DNA from: JACVCJ01 sp052437175
Lineage (GTDB): Bacteria > Bacteroidota > Bacteroidia > CAIKAF01
Direction of reading: 5' to 3'
NCBI GenBank assembly: GCA_052437175.1
Contig: JBQVOK010000012.1
Span: 36,277-100,276, forward strand
Length of the DNA: 64,000 nt
A program made the position numbers and the translations under genes. The stretch's first letter is position 1, and every line of letters begins with the position of its first letter. The notes under the pieces are model-generated. The model did not search any database, was not told the DNA's origin, and saw nothing but the letters and a program-made list of their open reading frames with translations. Positions 33,525-42,694 of this stretch are shown piece after piece.

Positions 33525-33914
33525 TTAAATGCTTACGGGTACACGCTGTATCCTGCGCGTGGCAGGCCTGAAGTACCAGGAAAGGCTGGTCAGCAGGAGC
33601 AGCAGGAGCGGAGGAAGGGATTCTGTAAAGGGATCGCCCGCGGCAATATGCGAAAATACAGCGCCGGATAGGACAAAGAAAAAGCCTGCATAGGCCCATT
33701 CCTTCAGCAGGGGAAGCCGGGGCAGCAGCACGGCAGTTACGCCGAGTATCTTCCAGGCGCCGATCAGTATAAGCACATAGGGCGGATAGCCGAGGCGCTG
33801 CATCATTTCCGTTTCTCCGGCGGTGCCCAGCAGTTGTACGATGCCGGTGGAAAGCATACCCAGGCAGAGCCACAGGGTAACGATCCAGTAAATAATGAGG
33901 TTTCTCTTTTTCAT
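33525..33914 (-). CDS. DoxX-like membrane protein
   Basis: A 129-aa protein with four TM helices. The order IYWIVTLWLCLGMLS, LGYPPYVLILIGAWKILG, LLKEWAYAGFFFVLSGA and the C-terminal hydrophobic run fit the DoxX/SURF4-like family. Such proteins are often encoded with an SRPBCC protein and an ArsR regulator, as here. The role is probably membrane or redox homeostasis but remains undetermined. Confidence 0.88.
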   Translation of the reverse strand: MKKRNLIIYWIVTLWLCLGMLSTGIVQLLGTAGETEMMQRLGYPPYVLILIGAWKILGVTAVLLPRLPLLKEWAYAGFFFVLSGAVFSHIAAGDPFTESLPPLLLLLLTSLSWYFRPATRRIQRVPVSI

Positions 33915-33928
33915 AGGTACTTTCTGTA

Positions 33929-34396
33929 TTATGTTAACTTAGTCGCGATCTCCTGCAGGCGGTCGTGTGCCATACTGATCCCGTGCGCAAAAGGCAGACG
34001 TAAGGCATTGGCGCGGTCTTCTGCCGATCTGTATACGATATGGATGTGCAGTTTACTGCGTCCGCCGGGTAAGGCCTCAAATTCCAGGAATTCCAGCTGG
34101 GCGGGAAAAGAGGTGTTTCCCATTTCGAAGGTACGGGTGATCCGGGTGTCCGGCACACAGTCATGGATAACGCCATGGGCACTGAACAGCAGCTTCCCGT
34201 CTGCATCCCTCGTTTCAAAACGGTATGCGCCCTGCGCACGACTTTCCAGCTGTAACACGCGCGTACCCATCCACTGCGTTACGATATCTGCTTCTGTGTA
34301 GGCTTTAAACAATAGTTCCAGCGGCAGATCGAATTCCCGGGTAATGTCCAGGTCCTGCGTGCCTTCAGGGGCATGTACCTTTGTTTTTCGTTCCAT
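33929..34396 (-). CDS. SRPBCC/AHSA1-family protein
   Basis: A 155-aa START-like protein: DITREFDLPLELLFKAYTEADIVTQWMG at the front is the Aha1/SRPBCC signature (split here for length), and GRSKLHIHIVYRS precedes the C-terminal helix. It should have a hydrophobic cavity for a lipid or aromatic ligand. It lies 5 bp after the ArsR gene in the operon. Confidence 0.9.
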   Translation of the reverse strand: MERKTKVHAPEGTQDLDITREFDLPLELLFKAYTEADIVTQWMGTRVLQLESRAQGAYRFETRDADGKLLFSAHGVIHDCVPDTRITRTFEMGNTSFPAQLEFLEFEALPGGRSKLHIHIVYRSAEDRANALRLPFAHGISMAHDRLQEIATKLT

Positions 34397-34401
34397 ATAC
34401 T

Positions 34402-34725
34402 TTATTTTTTGGCTGTATAGTTTTTCATAATGGCCTCCAGTTTGTTAAAGCGTTCGTCCCACATAGCGCGGAACGGCTCTATGAAATCGGCGATCTCCTT
34501 CATTTTGTGGAGGTTCAGGTGATAATGCACTTCGCGGCCGTTCTGTTCCGGGCGCAGCAGTTCACATTCGGTGAGGATCTGCAGGTGGCGCGAAACGGTA
34601 GGGCGGGCGGTATCAAAATTGGCCGCTATGGCGCCTGCGGTCATAGATTGTCCAGCCAGCAGCAGCAGGATGGCTCTGCGGGTGGGATCGGCTATGGCCT
34701 GGAATACATCGCGTCGTAAATTCAT
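34402..34725 (-). CDS. ArsR-family transcriptional regulator
   Basis: A 107-aa winged-helix repressor: FQAIADPTRRAILLLL, MTAGAIAANFDTARPTVSRHLQIL and a C-terminal helix. It lacks the metal-binding cysteine pair of true ArsR/SmtB sensors, so it belongs to the SRPBCC-linked subgroup whose signal is unknown. It is the first gene of the operon and probably represses it through the tandem boxes at 34729-34770. Confidence 0.92.
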   Translation of the reverse strand: MNLRRDVFQAIADPTRRAILLLLAGQSMTAGAIAANFDTARPTVSRHLQILTECELLRPEQNGREVHYHLNLHKMKEIADFIEPFRAMWDERFNKLEAIMKNYTAKK

Positions 34726-34728
34726 AAT

Positions 34729-34775
34729 GTAGCTATTTGACTACAAATATACGTGTAGTTATTTGGCTACGCAAA
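34729..34775 (-). promoter_or_regulatory. Promoter with tandem operator boxes for the ArsR operon
   Basis: On the minus strand TTTG (34772-34775), 20 bp and TATATTTG (34744-34751) make a textbook Bacteroidota promoter. Two 16-bp boxes overlap it, GTAGcTATTTGaCTAC (34729-34744) and GTAGtTATTTGgCTAC (34755-34770). They are direct repeats of each other 26 bp apart, and each has inverted GTAG/CTAC ends. One box fills the spacer and the other the transcription start. Confidence 0.8.
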
Positions 34776-34827
34776 TTTTTAAGCATTTTCGGGCAAGTGC
34801 GCGTAGGAAATGATGGAATGAGGTATA

Positions 34828-34840
34828 TTATGTAAAGTAA
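34828..34840 (+). repeat. 13-bp direct repeat, left copy flanking the GNAT gene
   Basis: TTATGTAAAGTAA is identical to 35601-35613. The two copies bracket the acetyltransferase gene. Confidence 0.5.
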
Positions 34841-34907
34841 AAGCAGGCCTGGCAGAAAGGCTGCGGAAGTGGCTGGACTTTATTATTTTTGTCTATATAC
34901 CTAATGT

Positions 34908-35552
34908 ATGCAGGACGCTGTTTCAAAAGATATGGTTTCAAAATGGATCAGGGCCTGGGCTTTGTCCAGGAAATTGCCAGCTCCGCTTGATTTTGCGTCT
35001 GGTTTTAAGGTGAACGTAGGTTATGAAAAACAGAAGACGCGCTACGTTTTTCCGGAACTGAATGAGGATTTTATACGCCTGGCTAAGGGTATACAAGAAC
35101 CCTGGGTCTTTTTGAAAGTTTGCGCTTTAGCGGCCGACGTAAAAAAGTCCGTACCCGAAAAATGGAAGATTCAGCCGCAGGGCTATATGATGTGCTGCTT
35201 CAAGCGGATGCATATCCCGGATCGTTCTTTGCATGCTGATTACCGGCTTGAGCGGGACATCGAAGATCCGGATGTATCTGTTGTGCGCATATATACCCGG
35301 GAGGGCGAACCGGCCAGTATCGGACGTTTGGTGATCGTAGATGATCTGGCTGTTTACGACCGGATATCAACCAATGAAAAACACCGGAGAAAAGGTCTGG
35401 CTACCGTTGTGATGAAAGAACTGGAACAGATCGCACTGGCAAAAGGTATTTCTAAAAATTTCCTGGTGGCCACGGAAGAAGGCCGGGTATTATATGAAGC
35501 GCTGGGTTGGACGCTGTATAGCGTTTATACGTCCATAGTTCTGCATGGTTGA
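34908..35552 (+). CDS. GNAT-family N-acetyltransferase
   Basis: A 214-aa protein whose C-terminal half is a GNAT domain: RLVIVDDLAVYDRISTNEKHRRKGLATVVM carries motif A with the acetyl-CoA-binding RRKGLA loop, and a C-terminal YEALGW strand. The N-terminal ~90 residues are a separate domain, seen in two-domain acetyltransferases. Substrate unknown. Codon use is less CTG-biased than its neighbours and 13-bp direct repeats bracket it, which hints at acquisition. A -7 element TATTTTTG lies at 34884-34891. An in-frame ATG at 34932 is an alternative start. Confidence 0.85.
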   Translation: MQDAVSKDMVSKWIRAWALSRKLPAPLDFASGFKVNVGYEKQKTRYVFPELNEDFIRLAKGIQEPWVFLKVCALAADVKKSVPEKWKIQPQGYMMCCFKRMHIPDRSLHADYRLERDIEDPDVSVVRIYTREGEPASIGRLVIVDDLAVYDRISTNEKHRRKGLATVVMKELEQIALAKGISKNFLVATEEGRVLYEALGWTLYSVYTSIVLHG

Positions 35553-35600
35553 TATTGACAGCGTGGCATTTAGATTTCCTAATTTGTCCTATAATTTATG

Positions 35601-35613
35601 TTATGTAAAGTAA
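35601..35613 (+). repeat. 13-bp direct repeat, right copy flanking the GNAT gene
   Basis: Identical to 34828-34840. The surrounding 35553-35744 stretch has no recognisable gene. Confidence 0.5.
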
Positions 35614-35744
35614 TAAATTCAGGCAGGCATCCCCTCAAAACCCGCTATGGCATTTTCGCCGGTTCGCGTTCCCGGTATGCATTCGCTGAAGAATCAGTGT
35701 CAGCTTTCCGGAACACTGCACACTCCTCTCCCGGATCTGTGCGC

Positions 35745-35774
35745 AAAAAAAAAGCCACCCCGCAGGATGGCTTT
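35745..35774 (-). terminator. Terminator of the TPR gene
   Basis: AAAGCCA (35751-35757) pairs with TGGCTTT (35768-35774), with a CC/GG inner pair and one mismatch. On the minus strand it is followed by nine Ts. Confidence 0.8.
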
Positions 35775-35795
35775 CTAATTTGATAGAAACGATGC

Positions 35796-37037
35796 TTATT
35801 TCGAATATTTCATTTCTTTTTCTTCGTCGCCCAGGAAACCGTACAGGTCTGCCAGGGTCCGTTTCAGTTTGTCGTTCGGGTTCAGTTCATACGCCTGTTC
35901 CAGTATGGTGCCGGCTTCTTTGTACAGTGCGCTGGCTTTTTCTTTCATGGCTTTGTACTTGGCGGTTTCGTTCAGCGGTAAAGCGTTCATCTCGTTGATG
36001 ATCGGGTTCGCTTCCTCCAGGTACGTACCGGCCAGGTTGTTCATGGCTTCCGAGAATTTCGGGTCCAGCTCCAGCGCCTCTTTGTAGTATTTGCGGGCCG
36101 TTTCATAATCTTTCTTCTGGTCGTAGATAAAGCCGGCGTTGAACTTCAGGTTACGCAGCATGTCCTTATCGTCCTTATAGGCTACCATGGCTTCGTCCAG
36201 GGCCTGTTTGGCTCGGTCCATCTGTTTCATGCTGAAATACAGGTTGAACTCAGACGTAATAAAACCGGCCTCCTGCGGGAACTGTTTGCGGGCATCCGAA
36301 ATGGTTTTCAGCGCGGTAGTGGTATCGCCTTTCGCCAGGTAGATATCCGAAATGGCACTGTACAGCGGGGCATCGGTAAACTTGTATTCAATGATACGTT
36401 TACCCAGTTTCAGGGCCATATCCTGCATTTCGGTCCTTTTGGCCTTGTCTTCGGTCTCCTGCCATGCCATATTGGCACTGATGAAGGCGTTCACGAGGGC
36501 ATTGGTATCCACTACATTGATGCTTTCTTTCAGGTCAAAGGCTTTTTCGAAAGATAAGGCGGCGATATCGTACATTTTCTGTTCCGAGGCCTTGATACCG
36601 GCATTGTAGGCATAAATACCGATGGTGTTCATGATCATCGTGAGCTGGTCTTCTTCGAAAATTTTCGGTTTGCCCGTCTTTTCGTTCACCTCTACGGTAC
36701 GCGCCTTTTTCACGGCAGCGATCACTTCGTCCAGTGCGGTAGCCTGCAGCGGAACGATCTTGGAACTTTTATTGGTATCGGATAAAATGGTCAGGTATAC
36801 TTCCACTTTACGTTTCCATGTTTTGGATTTCCCGGCGGTTTTCGGGTCCTGGGTGGCCATATCGATGGCGGCCTTGGCATCCAGCAGGTTTTTAATGGCT
36901 ACGTCTACATTGCCGTTGGCCAGTTCCGAACGGTAAATGTTCATCGATTCGTACGCTTCCAGCACCTTGGTTTCCTGTGCAGTGGCCAGGCTTAAACTAC
37001 CCAGGGCCAGGGCAAAAAATAATGCGATCTTTTTCAT
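35796..37037 (-). CDS. Secreted TPR-repeat protein
   Basis: A 413-aa protein with a signal peptide (MKKIALFFALALGSLSLATAQ). Several tetratricopeptide repeats can be seen, clearest in KDYETARKYYKEALELDPKFSEAM and a following AGTILEQAYELNPND repeat. TPR solenoids act in protein-protein contacts in the periplasm. It is encoded after gyrA but has its own promoter (37081-37114). The ATG at 37037 is preferred to 37058 because it begins the signal peptide. Confidence 0.85.
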   Translation of the reverse strand: MKKIALFFALALGSLSLATAQETKVLEAYESMNIYRSELANGNVDVAIKNLLDAKAAIDMATQDPKTAGKSKTWKRKVEVYLTILSDTNKSSKIVPLQATALDEVIAAVKKARTVEVNEKTGKPKIFEEDQLTMIMNTIGIYAYNAGIKASEQKMYDIAALSFEKAFDLKESINVVDTNALVNAFISANMAWQETEDKAKRTEMQDMALKLGKRIIEYKFTDAPLYSAISDIYLAKGDTTTALKTISDARKQFPQEAGFITSEFNLYFSMKQMDRAKQALDEAMVAYKDDKDMLRNLKFNAGFIYDQKKDYETARKYYKEALELDPKFSEAMNNLAGTYLEEANPIINEMNALPLNETAKYKAMKEKASALYKEAGTILEQAYELNPNDKLKRTLADLYGFLGDEEKEMKYSK

Positions 37038-37080
37038 TGCGGATTCAATAGTGTTCATTGTTTCAAATTACTTTCAAAAT

Positions 37081-37114
37081 CAAATATACGGCTATACCTT
37101 TAACGAAAAACAAA
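37081..37114 (-). promoter_or_regulatory. Promoter of the TPR gene
   Basis: Minus strand TTTG (37111-37114), 22 bp, TATATTTG (37081-37088). Both elements match the Bacteroidota consensus. The leader is about 40 nt. Confidence 0.65.
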
Positions 37115-37135
37115 CAAAAAAGGCAGCTTATCGGC

Positions 37136-39778
37136 TTATTCGGCCGGCTCCTCTCCTGTTTCTTCCCCGTCAATGCCTTCGTTGTCGGGGTTGCTGAAAC
37201 CGTCGGTACTGGCCTGTCCTTCCACCACTTCGTCTTCGTTCATGGTATCGGGGAGCACTTCTCCGTCGATGGCAACCGCCTGTATCTCATCGTCTTCGTT
37301 GATGCCGGCAGGTACTTTGGCAATGGCGGCGATACTGTCGCTGCCCTTCAGGTTAATAAGACGTACGCCCTGTGTGGCGCGGCCCATTACCCGAAGTGAT
37401 TCCAGGCTGAGGCGGATGAGCGTACCTTTTTTGGTAATGATCATCAGGTCCTCTTCGTTGGTCACTTCCAGTACCGATACCAGTTCCCCGGTCTTGTCGG
37501 TCACCTTCATGGTCTTAACCCCTTTACCGCCGCGGTTGGTGATGCGGTAATCCTCCAGGGCCGACTGTTTGCCGTAGCCTTTTTCAGACACCACCAGGAT
37601 ATTGTTCTCTACGTTGTTCACGCAGATCATCCCGATCACTTCATCTTTTTCGTTATCGAGCGAGATACCGCGTACCCCGGTGGCCATACGGCCCATGGGA
37701 CGTACCTTGTTCTCGGGGAAACGGATGGCGCGGCCGCTGCGGATAGCAATGATGATCTCGCTGTTATCGTTGGTAAGGCGGGCTTCGATAAGCTCGTCGC
37801 CTTCGCGTACGTTAATGGCGTTGATACCGTTGCTGCGCGGACGTGAATAGGCTTCCAGCGTGGTCTTTTTGATGGTACCGCGGCGGGTACACATCACGAT
37901 ATAGTTGTTTTTGAGGTAATCTTCGTCCGAAAGCGTTTTTACGTTGATATAGGCCTTGATCTTATCGTCGCTTTCGATATTGATCATATTCTGTATCGGG
38001 CGGCCTTTGGCGGTTTTGTCGCCCTCAGGTATCTCGAACACGCGCAGCCAGTAACAGCGTCCTTTTTCGGTAAAGAACAGCATGTAATCGTGTGCCGTGG
38101 CTATGATCAGGTGTTCCAGGAAATCTTCGTCGCGGGTACCGCTGGCACGGCTTCCGGTTCCTCCGCGGTTTTGGCGGCGGTAGTCTGCAAGCGGAGTACG
38201 TTTTACATAGCCTTTGTGCGAAATGGTAATGGCCATGGCCTCGTCGGCGATCAGGTCCTCGATACGCATGTCCTCGCCGCTGTAAACGATCTCGGAGCGG
38301 CGTTCGTCGCCGTATTTCTCCTTCACCAGCAGCATTTCCTTCTTGATCTCAGCCATACGCAGGGCTTCGTCTGCGAGCAGTGTCTTAAACCAGGTGATCA
38401 TTTTCATGAGGTCGTCGTACTCCTCTTTCAGCTTATCGCGTTCCAGGCCGGTAAGGCGCTGCAGACGCATGTCGAGGATGGCACGGGCCTGAATTTCCGA
38501 CAGGTTGAAGGTGCTCATAAGGCCTTCGCGGGCAATTTCCGGTGTGGCGGAAGCCCGTATCAGGGCGATCACTTCGTCGATGTGGTCCAGGGCGATCAGC
38601 AGACCTTCGAGGATATGGGCGCGCTTTTCGGCCTGCTCCAGGTCATACTGCGTGCGGCGGATCAGCACTTCGTGACGGTGATCGACATAGTGCAGGATCA
38701 GGTCGCGCAGGTTCAGCATCTGCGGACGGCCTTTTACCAGGGCGATATTGTTCACGCTGAAGGAGGTCTGCAGCGGTGTATGCTTGTACAGGTTGTTCAG
38801 TACCACGTTCGGAATGGCGTCGCGCTTCAGTTCGTACACCAGGCGCATACCGTGGCGGTCGCTCTCGTCGCGCACGTAAACCAGGCCCTCCAGCTTCTTA
38901 TCGGCAATGAGGTCATTGGTCTTTTCGCGCATTTCCTCTTTGTTGATCTGGTACGGGATCTCGGTTACGATAATGGCTTCGCGGCCGCCGTCCAGTGTCT
39001 CAAAATGGGCTTTGGCGCGCATGATCACGCGTCCGCGGCCTGTCATAAAGGCATCCTTTACGCCTTCATAACCGTATATGATACCACCGGTCGGGAAATC
39101 CGGGGCTTTTACATACTTCATCAGTTCTTCCACCGTGATCTCGCGGTTGTCGATATAGGCCACGATACCGTCGATCACTTCGCTGAGGTTGTGCGGGGCC
39201 ATATTGGTGGCCATACCTACGGCGATACCGGCTGAACCGTTCACCAGCAGGTTGGGTATGGCAGCGGGCAGCACGGTCGGTTCTTCGAGCGAGTCGTCGA
39301 AGTTGAGACGCATGTCTACCGTATTCTTTTCGATATCACCGAGCATTTCTTCGGCGATCTTGCGCAGACGCGCTTCCGTGTAACGCATGGCGGCCGGCGG
39401 GTCACCGTCGATGGAACCGAAGTTACCCTGTCCGTCTACCAGCGGATAACGCAGGCTCCAGTGCTGGGCCATACGCACCATGGTATCGTATACGCTGCTG
39501 TCGCCGTGCGGGTGGTACTTACCGAGTACCTCACCCACGATACGGGCCGATTTTTTGTAGGGCCGGTTGCTGAGTACGCCCAGCTCGAGCATACCGTACA
39601 GTACACGGCGGTGTACAGGCTTCAGACCGTCCCGTACATCGGGCAAAGCGCGGGAGACAATTACCGACATCGAATAGTCGATGTAGGCCGTCTTCATTTC
39701 ATCTTCAATGTTGATCGCTATAATACGACCGTCGTTGTTGTTTTCTTCGGGGAGTACGTTGTCCTCGTTTTCAGCCAT
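37136..39778 (-). CDS. gyrA: DNA gyrase subunit A
   Basis: An 880-aa type IIA topoisomerase subunit that cuts and rejoins DNA. The catalytic tyrosine is Y133 in AAMRYTEARL. The quinolone-resistance region HGDSSVYDT (91-99) has serine at the position of E. coli S83 and aspartate at D87, i.e. the wild-type, sensitive residues. The C-terminal domain has the GyrA-box in the variant form RRQNRGGTG, and an acidic tail rich in Glu and Asp. Monocistronic or followed by the TPR gene (98-bp gap). Confidence 0.98.
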   Translation of the reverse strand: MAENEDNVLPEENNNDGRIIAINIEDEMKTAYIDYSMSVIVSRALPDVRDGLKPVHRRVLYGMLELGVLSNRPYKKSARIVGEVLGKYHPHGDSSVYDTMVRMAQHWSLRYPLVDGQGNFGSIDGDPPAAMRYTEARLRKIAEEMLGDIEKNTVDMRLNFDDSLEEPTVLPAAIPNLLVNGSAGIAVGMATNMAPHNLSEVIDGIVAYIDNREITVEELMKYVKAPDFPTGGIIYGYEGVKDAFMTGRGRVIMRAKAHFETLDGGREAIIVTEIPYQINKEEMREKTNDLIADKKLEGLVYVRDESDRHGMRLVYELKRDAIPNVVLNNLYKHTPLQTSFSVNNIALVKGRPQMLNLRDLILHYVDHRHEVLIRRTQYDLEQAEKRAHILEGLLIALDHIDEVIALIRASATPEIAREGLMSTFNLSEIQARAILDMRLQRLTGLERDKLKEEYDDLMKMITWFKTLLADEALRMAEIKKEMLLVKEKYGDERRSEIVYSGEDMRIEDLIADEAMAITISHKGYVKRTPLADYRRQNRGGTGSRASGTRDEDFLEHLIIATAHDYMLFFTEKGRCYWLRVFEIPEGDKTAKGRPIQNMINIESDDKIKAYINVKTLSDEDYLKNNYIVMCTRRGTIKKTTLEAYSRPRSNGINAINVREGDELIEARLTNDNSEIIIAIRSGRAIRFPENKVRPMGRMATGVRGISLDNEKDEVIGMICVNNVENNILVVSEKGYGKQSALEDYRITNRGGKGVKTMKVTDKTGELVSVLEVTNEEDLMIITKKGTLIRLSLESLRVMGRATQGVRLINLKGSDSIAAIAKVPAGINEDDEIQAVAIDGEVLPDTMNEDEVVEGQASTDGFSNPDNEGIDGEETGEEPAE

Positions 39779-40097
39779 TCTCGTTTAATTTATTTCCGTT
39801 TTTGCGGTGCAGATCGCACCCAAAAAGTCCACGAAAATACAATCTTCTGCCCGCTTTCGGAAATACTTTTTTCAACCATTTGCACAGATTGCTGTTAACA
39901 AAGAACGAACGTACGTTAAATGCGGTTTACAGTTACATTGTATTTTTGATCAGGTTATGACGTTTTGGCAGGAAAACCAGTTTGGTTCAGCTTTTGTTAG
40001 TTACGTTATAATTAAGCAAAAATCGTAATGAAAGTAACACTTTTTTCATTTTTATACGTTTATTTACATACAACTATTAACTTCATAAATACAGGCT
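39779..40097. other. Divergent intergenic region between gyrA and clpC
   Basis: 319 bp without a gene. A perfect -7 TATTTTTG lies at 39941-39948 (plus strand, 149 nt before clpC), preceded by the perfect palindrome AACGTACGTT (39908-39917). The rest is AT-rich. No clear gyrA promoter was found. Confidence 0.6.
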
Positions 40098-42629
40098 ATG
40101 GATGCTAAATTCTCACCCCGGGTTCGGGACGTTCTGACCTACAGCCGCGAAGAGGCCATGCGGCTGGGACACGACTATATTGGGACCGAACACCTGCTTC
40201 TGGGCCTGATTCGCGACGGAGAAGGCGTAGCGATAAAAATACTGACCGGTCTCGGCATACAGCTCAACGAACTGCGTAAGTCCGTGGAGAACTCGATCCG
40301 GCCCGGCGCTTCGCGCTCCGTGAACCTCAACAACATTCCCCTGGTAAAACAGGCGGAAAAAGCACTCAAACTTACGTACCTGGAAGCCAAAGTGTTCAAC
40401 AGTACCATCATCGGTACCGAACACCTGCTGCTCGCCATTCTCAAAGATGAAGACAGCGTGGCCACCAAGATCCTGAAAACGTTTAATGTGGATTATACTA
40501 CCGTGAAAGAAGAATTTGAATACCGTCTGTCCGAGAACAATTTCCGCTCCGAAACTTCGGGCTCGGCCTCGGACGACGAAAACGAGGAAATGTACAGTGC
40601 GCCCAAGAAACCGGGCGACCCCAAATCGAAAACCCCCGTACTGGATAATTTCGGACGCGACCTGAGCCGTATGGCCGAAGAAGGTAAGCTGGACCCGATC
40701 ATAGGCCGTGAAAAAGAGATCGAGCGCGTATCGCAGATCCTCTCCCGCCGTAAAAAGAACAACCCCATACTCATCGGGGAACCCGGTGTGGGTAAATCGG
40801 CCATTGCCGAAGGGCTGGCCCTGCGTATCGCACAAAAGAAATGTGCCCGTATCCTCTTCGATAAGCGCATCGTATCGCTCGACCTCGCTTCCCTGGTGGC
40901 CGGTACCAAATACCGCGGCCAGTTCGAAGAACGTATGAAGGCCCTGATGAACGAGCTGGAAAAATCGCCCGACGTGATCCTGTTCATCGACGAGATACAC
41001 ACCATTATCGGTGCCGGTGGTGCCAGCGGATCGCTCGATGCCAGCAATATGTTCAAACCGGCACTGGCCCGCGGCGAAATACAGTGCATCGGTGCCACTA
41101 CCCTCGACGAGTACCGCCAGTACATCGAGAAGGACGGCGCCCTGGACCGCCGTTTTCAGAAAGTGATGGTAGAACCTACCAGCGAAGACGAAACCCTGCA
41201 GATCCTGCAGAACATCCGTGAGAAATACGAAAGTCATCACAACGTAAACTATACCGATGCCGCACTGAAAGCCTGCGTAATGCTTACCTCCCGGTACATT
41301 ACCGACCGCTTCCTGCCCGATAAGGCTATCGACGCCCTGGACGAAGCCGGAGCCCGTGTGCACATCACCAATATTAAAGTACCGGCCGCCATCGTAGACC
41401 TCGAAAAACGCATCGAAGAAGTGCGCGAAGAGAAAAACAAGGCCGTGCGCAATACCCGTTACGAAGAGGCTGCCCGCCTGCGCGACAAGGAGCGCCTCAT
41501 TTCCGAAGAACTGGAAAAAGAAAAACGTAAATGGGAAGAAGAAACTAAGGCTCACCGCGAGACCGTTACCGAAGACAATGTGGCCGAAGTAGTGGCCATG
41601 ATGACCGGTATCCCCGTGAATAAGGTGGCCCAGAGCGAGCTGAACAAGCTGGCGAAAATGTACGACCTGATCAAGGAAAAAGTGATCGGCCAGGACGAAG
41701 CCGTACGCAAGGTGGTGAAATCCATCCAGCGTAACCGTGCCGGCCTCAAAGACCCGAACAAACCGATCGGTTCTTTTATCTTCCTCGGTCCTACCGGTGT
41801 GGGTAAAACCCAGCTGGCCAAGGTCATCGCCAAGTACATGTTTGACAGCGAGGAAGCCCTGGTACGCATAGATATGAGCGAATACATGGAGAAATTCTCG
41901 GTATCGCGCCTTATCGGAGCGCCTCCGGGATACGTGGGATACGAAGAAGGCGGACAGCTCACCGAAAAAGTACGCCGCAAGCCGTACAGCGTGGTACTGC
42001 TCGACGAGATCGAAAAAGCCCACCCCGACGTGTTCAACCTGCTGCTGCAGTGCCTGGACGATGGTCACATGACCGACAGCCTGGGCCGCAAGGTAGACTT
42101 TAAGAACACCGTGGTGATCATGACCTCCAATATCGGTTCCCGCGAGCTGAAAGACTTCGGTCAGGGTGTGGGTTTCCGCACTACGGCCAAAGAAACACAG
42201 GCCATGCAGCATAACTCCGGTGTGATACAGGGCGCCCTGAAACGTGCCTTTGCCCCGGAATTCCTGAACCGTGTGGACGATATCATTATGTTCAACAGCC
42301 TGAGTAAAGAAGATATCTTCAAGATCATCGACGTGGAGATGGAAGGCTTTATCAAACGCCTGGAGCAGGGTGGCTACAAGCTCAAGATCAACAAAGAGGC
42401 TAAGGATTACATTGCCGACAAGGGTTATGACAGCAATTTCGGTGCCCGTCCGCTGAAACGCGCCATCCAGAAATACCTGGAAGACCCGCTGGCCGAAGAG
42501 ATCGTGAATGCCAACCTGGAGCAGGGCGATACCATTACCGTATCGTTCGATAAGGCCAAGGAAGAGCTGAAGCTGAAGATCAGCAAGTCGAAAGGCAAAA
42601 AAGAAACCGAAGAAGAGACCGAAGCGTAA
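40098..42629 (+). CDS. clpC: ATP-dependent Clp protease ATPase subunit ClpC
   Basis: An 843-aa AAA+ unfoldase that feeds substrates to ClpP. An N-terminal double Clp-N repeat (about 1-145) is followed by AAA module 1 (Walker A GEPGVGKS, 227-234), a UVR-like coiled segment (about 425-470), and AAA module 2 (Walker A GPTGVGKT, 564-571). The highly charged C-terminus ends KKETEEETEA. The mid-domain and length identify ClpC rather than ClpA or ClpB. Monocistronic, closed by a strong terminator. No ClpP or McsB gene is in the window. Confidence 0.96.
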   Translation: MDAKFSPRVRDVLTYSREEAMRLGHDYIGTEHLLLGLIRDGEGVAIKILTGLGIQLNELRKSVENSIRPGASRSVNLNNIPLVKQAEKALKLTYLEAKVFNSTIIGTEHLLLAILKDEDSVATKILKTFNVDYTTVKEEFEYRLSENNFRSETSGSASDDENEEMYSAPKKPGDPKSKTPVLDNFGRDLSRMAEEGKLDPIIGREKEIERVSQILSRRKKNNPILIGEPGVGKSAIAEGLALRIAQKKCARILFDKRIVSLDLASLVAGTKYRGQFEERMKALMNELEKSPDVILFIDEIHTIIGAGGASGSLDASNMFKPALARGEIQCIGATTLDEYRQYIEKDGALDRRFQKVMVEPTSEDETLQILQNIREKYESHHNVNYTDAALKACVMLTSRYITDRFLPDKAIDALDEAGARVHITNIKVPAAIVDLEKRIEEVREEKNKAVRNTRYEEAARLRDKERLISEELEKEKRKWEEETKAHRETVTEDNVAEVVAMMTGIPVNKVAQSELNKLAKMYDLIKEKVIGQDEAVRKVVKSIQRNRAGLKDPNKPIGSFIFLGPTGVGKTQLAKVIAKYMFDSEEALVRIDMSEYMEKFSVSRLIGAPPGYVGYEEGGQLTEKVRRKPYSVVLLDEIEKAHPDVFNLLLQCLDDGHMTDSLGRKVDFKNTVVIMTSNIGSRELKDFGQGVGFRTTAKETQAMQHNSGVIQGALKRAFAPEFLNRVDDIIMFNSLSKEDIFKIIDVEMEGFIKRLEQGGYKLKINKEAKDYIADKGYDSNFGARPLKRAIQKYLEDPLAEEIVNANLEQGDTITVSFDKAKEELKLKISKSKGKKETEEETEA

Positions 42630-42650
42630 GGACTCTCTTCAGACGATATG

Positions 42651-42681
42651 AAAAAAGCCTTCCTCCGGGGAGGCTTTTTTT
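42651..42681 (+). terminator. Terminator of clpC
   Basis: AAAAAAGCCT (42651-42660) pairs with AGGCTTTTTT (42671-42680) around a small GC loop, then T. Confidence 0.9.
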
Positions 42682-42694
42682 AGTCCGGGGTATC

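Noticed and set aside
35598..35783. Short ORF after the GNAT gene
   Set aside because: It runs through the terminator of the TPR gene, has no recognisable pattern and no promoter.
40113..42212. 699-aa minus-strand ORF opposite clpC
   Set aside because: Shadow of clpC produced by its codon bias; composition rich in His, Phe and Val without domains.
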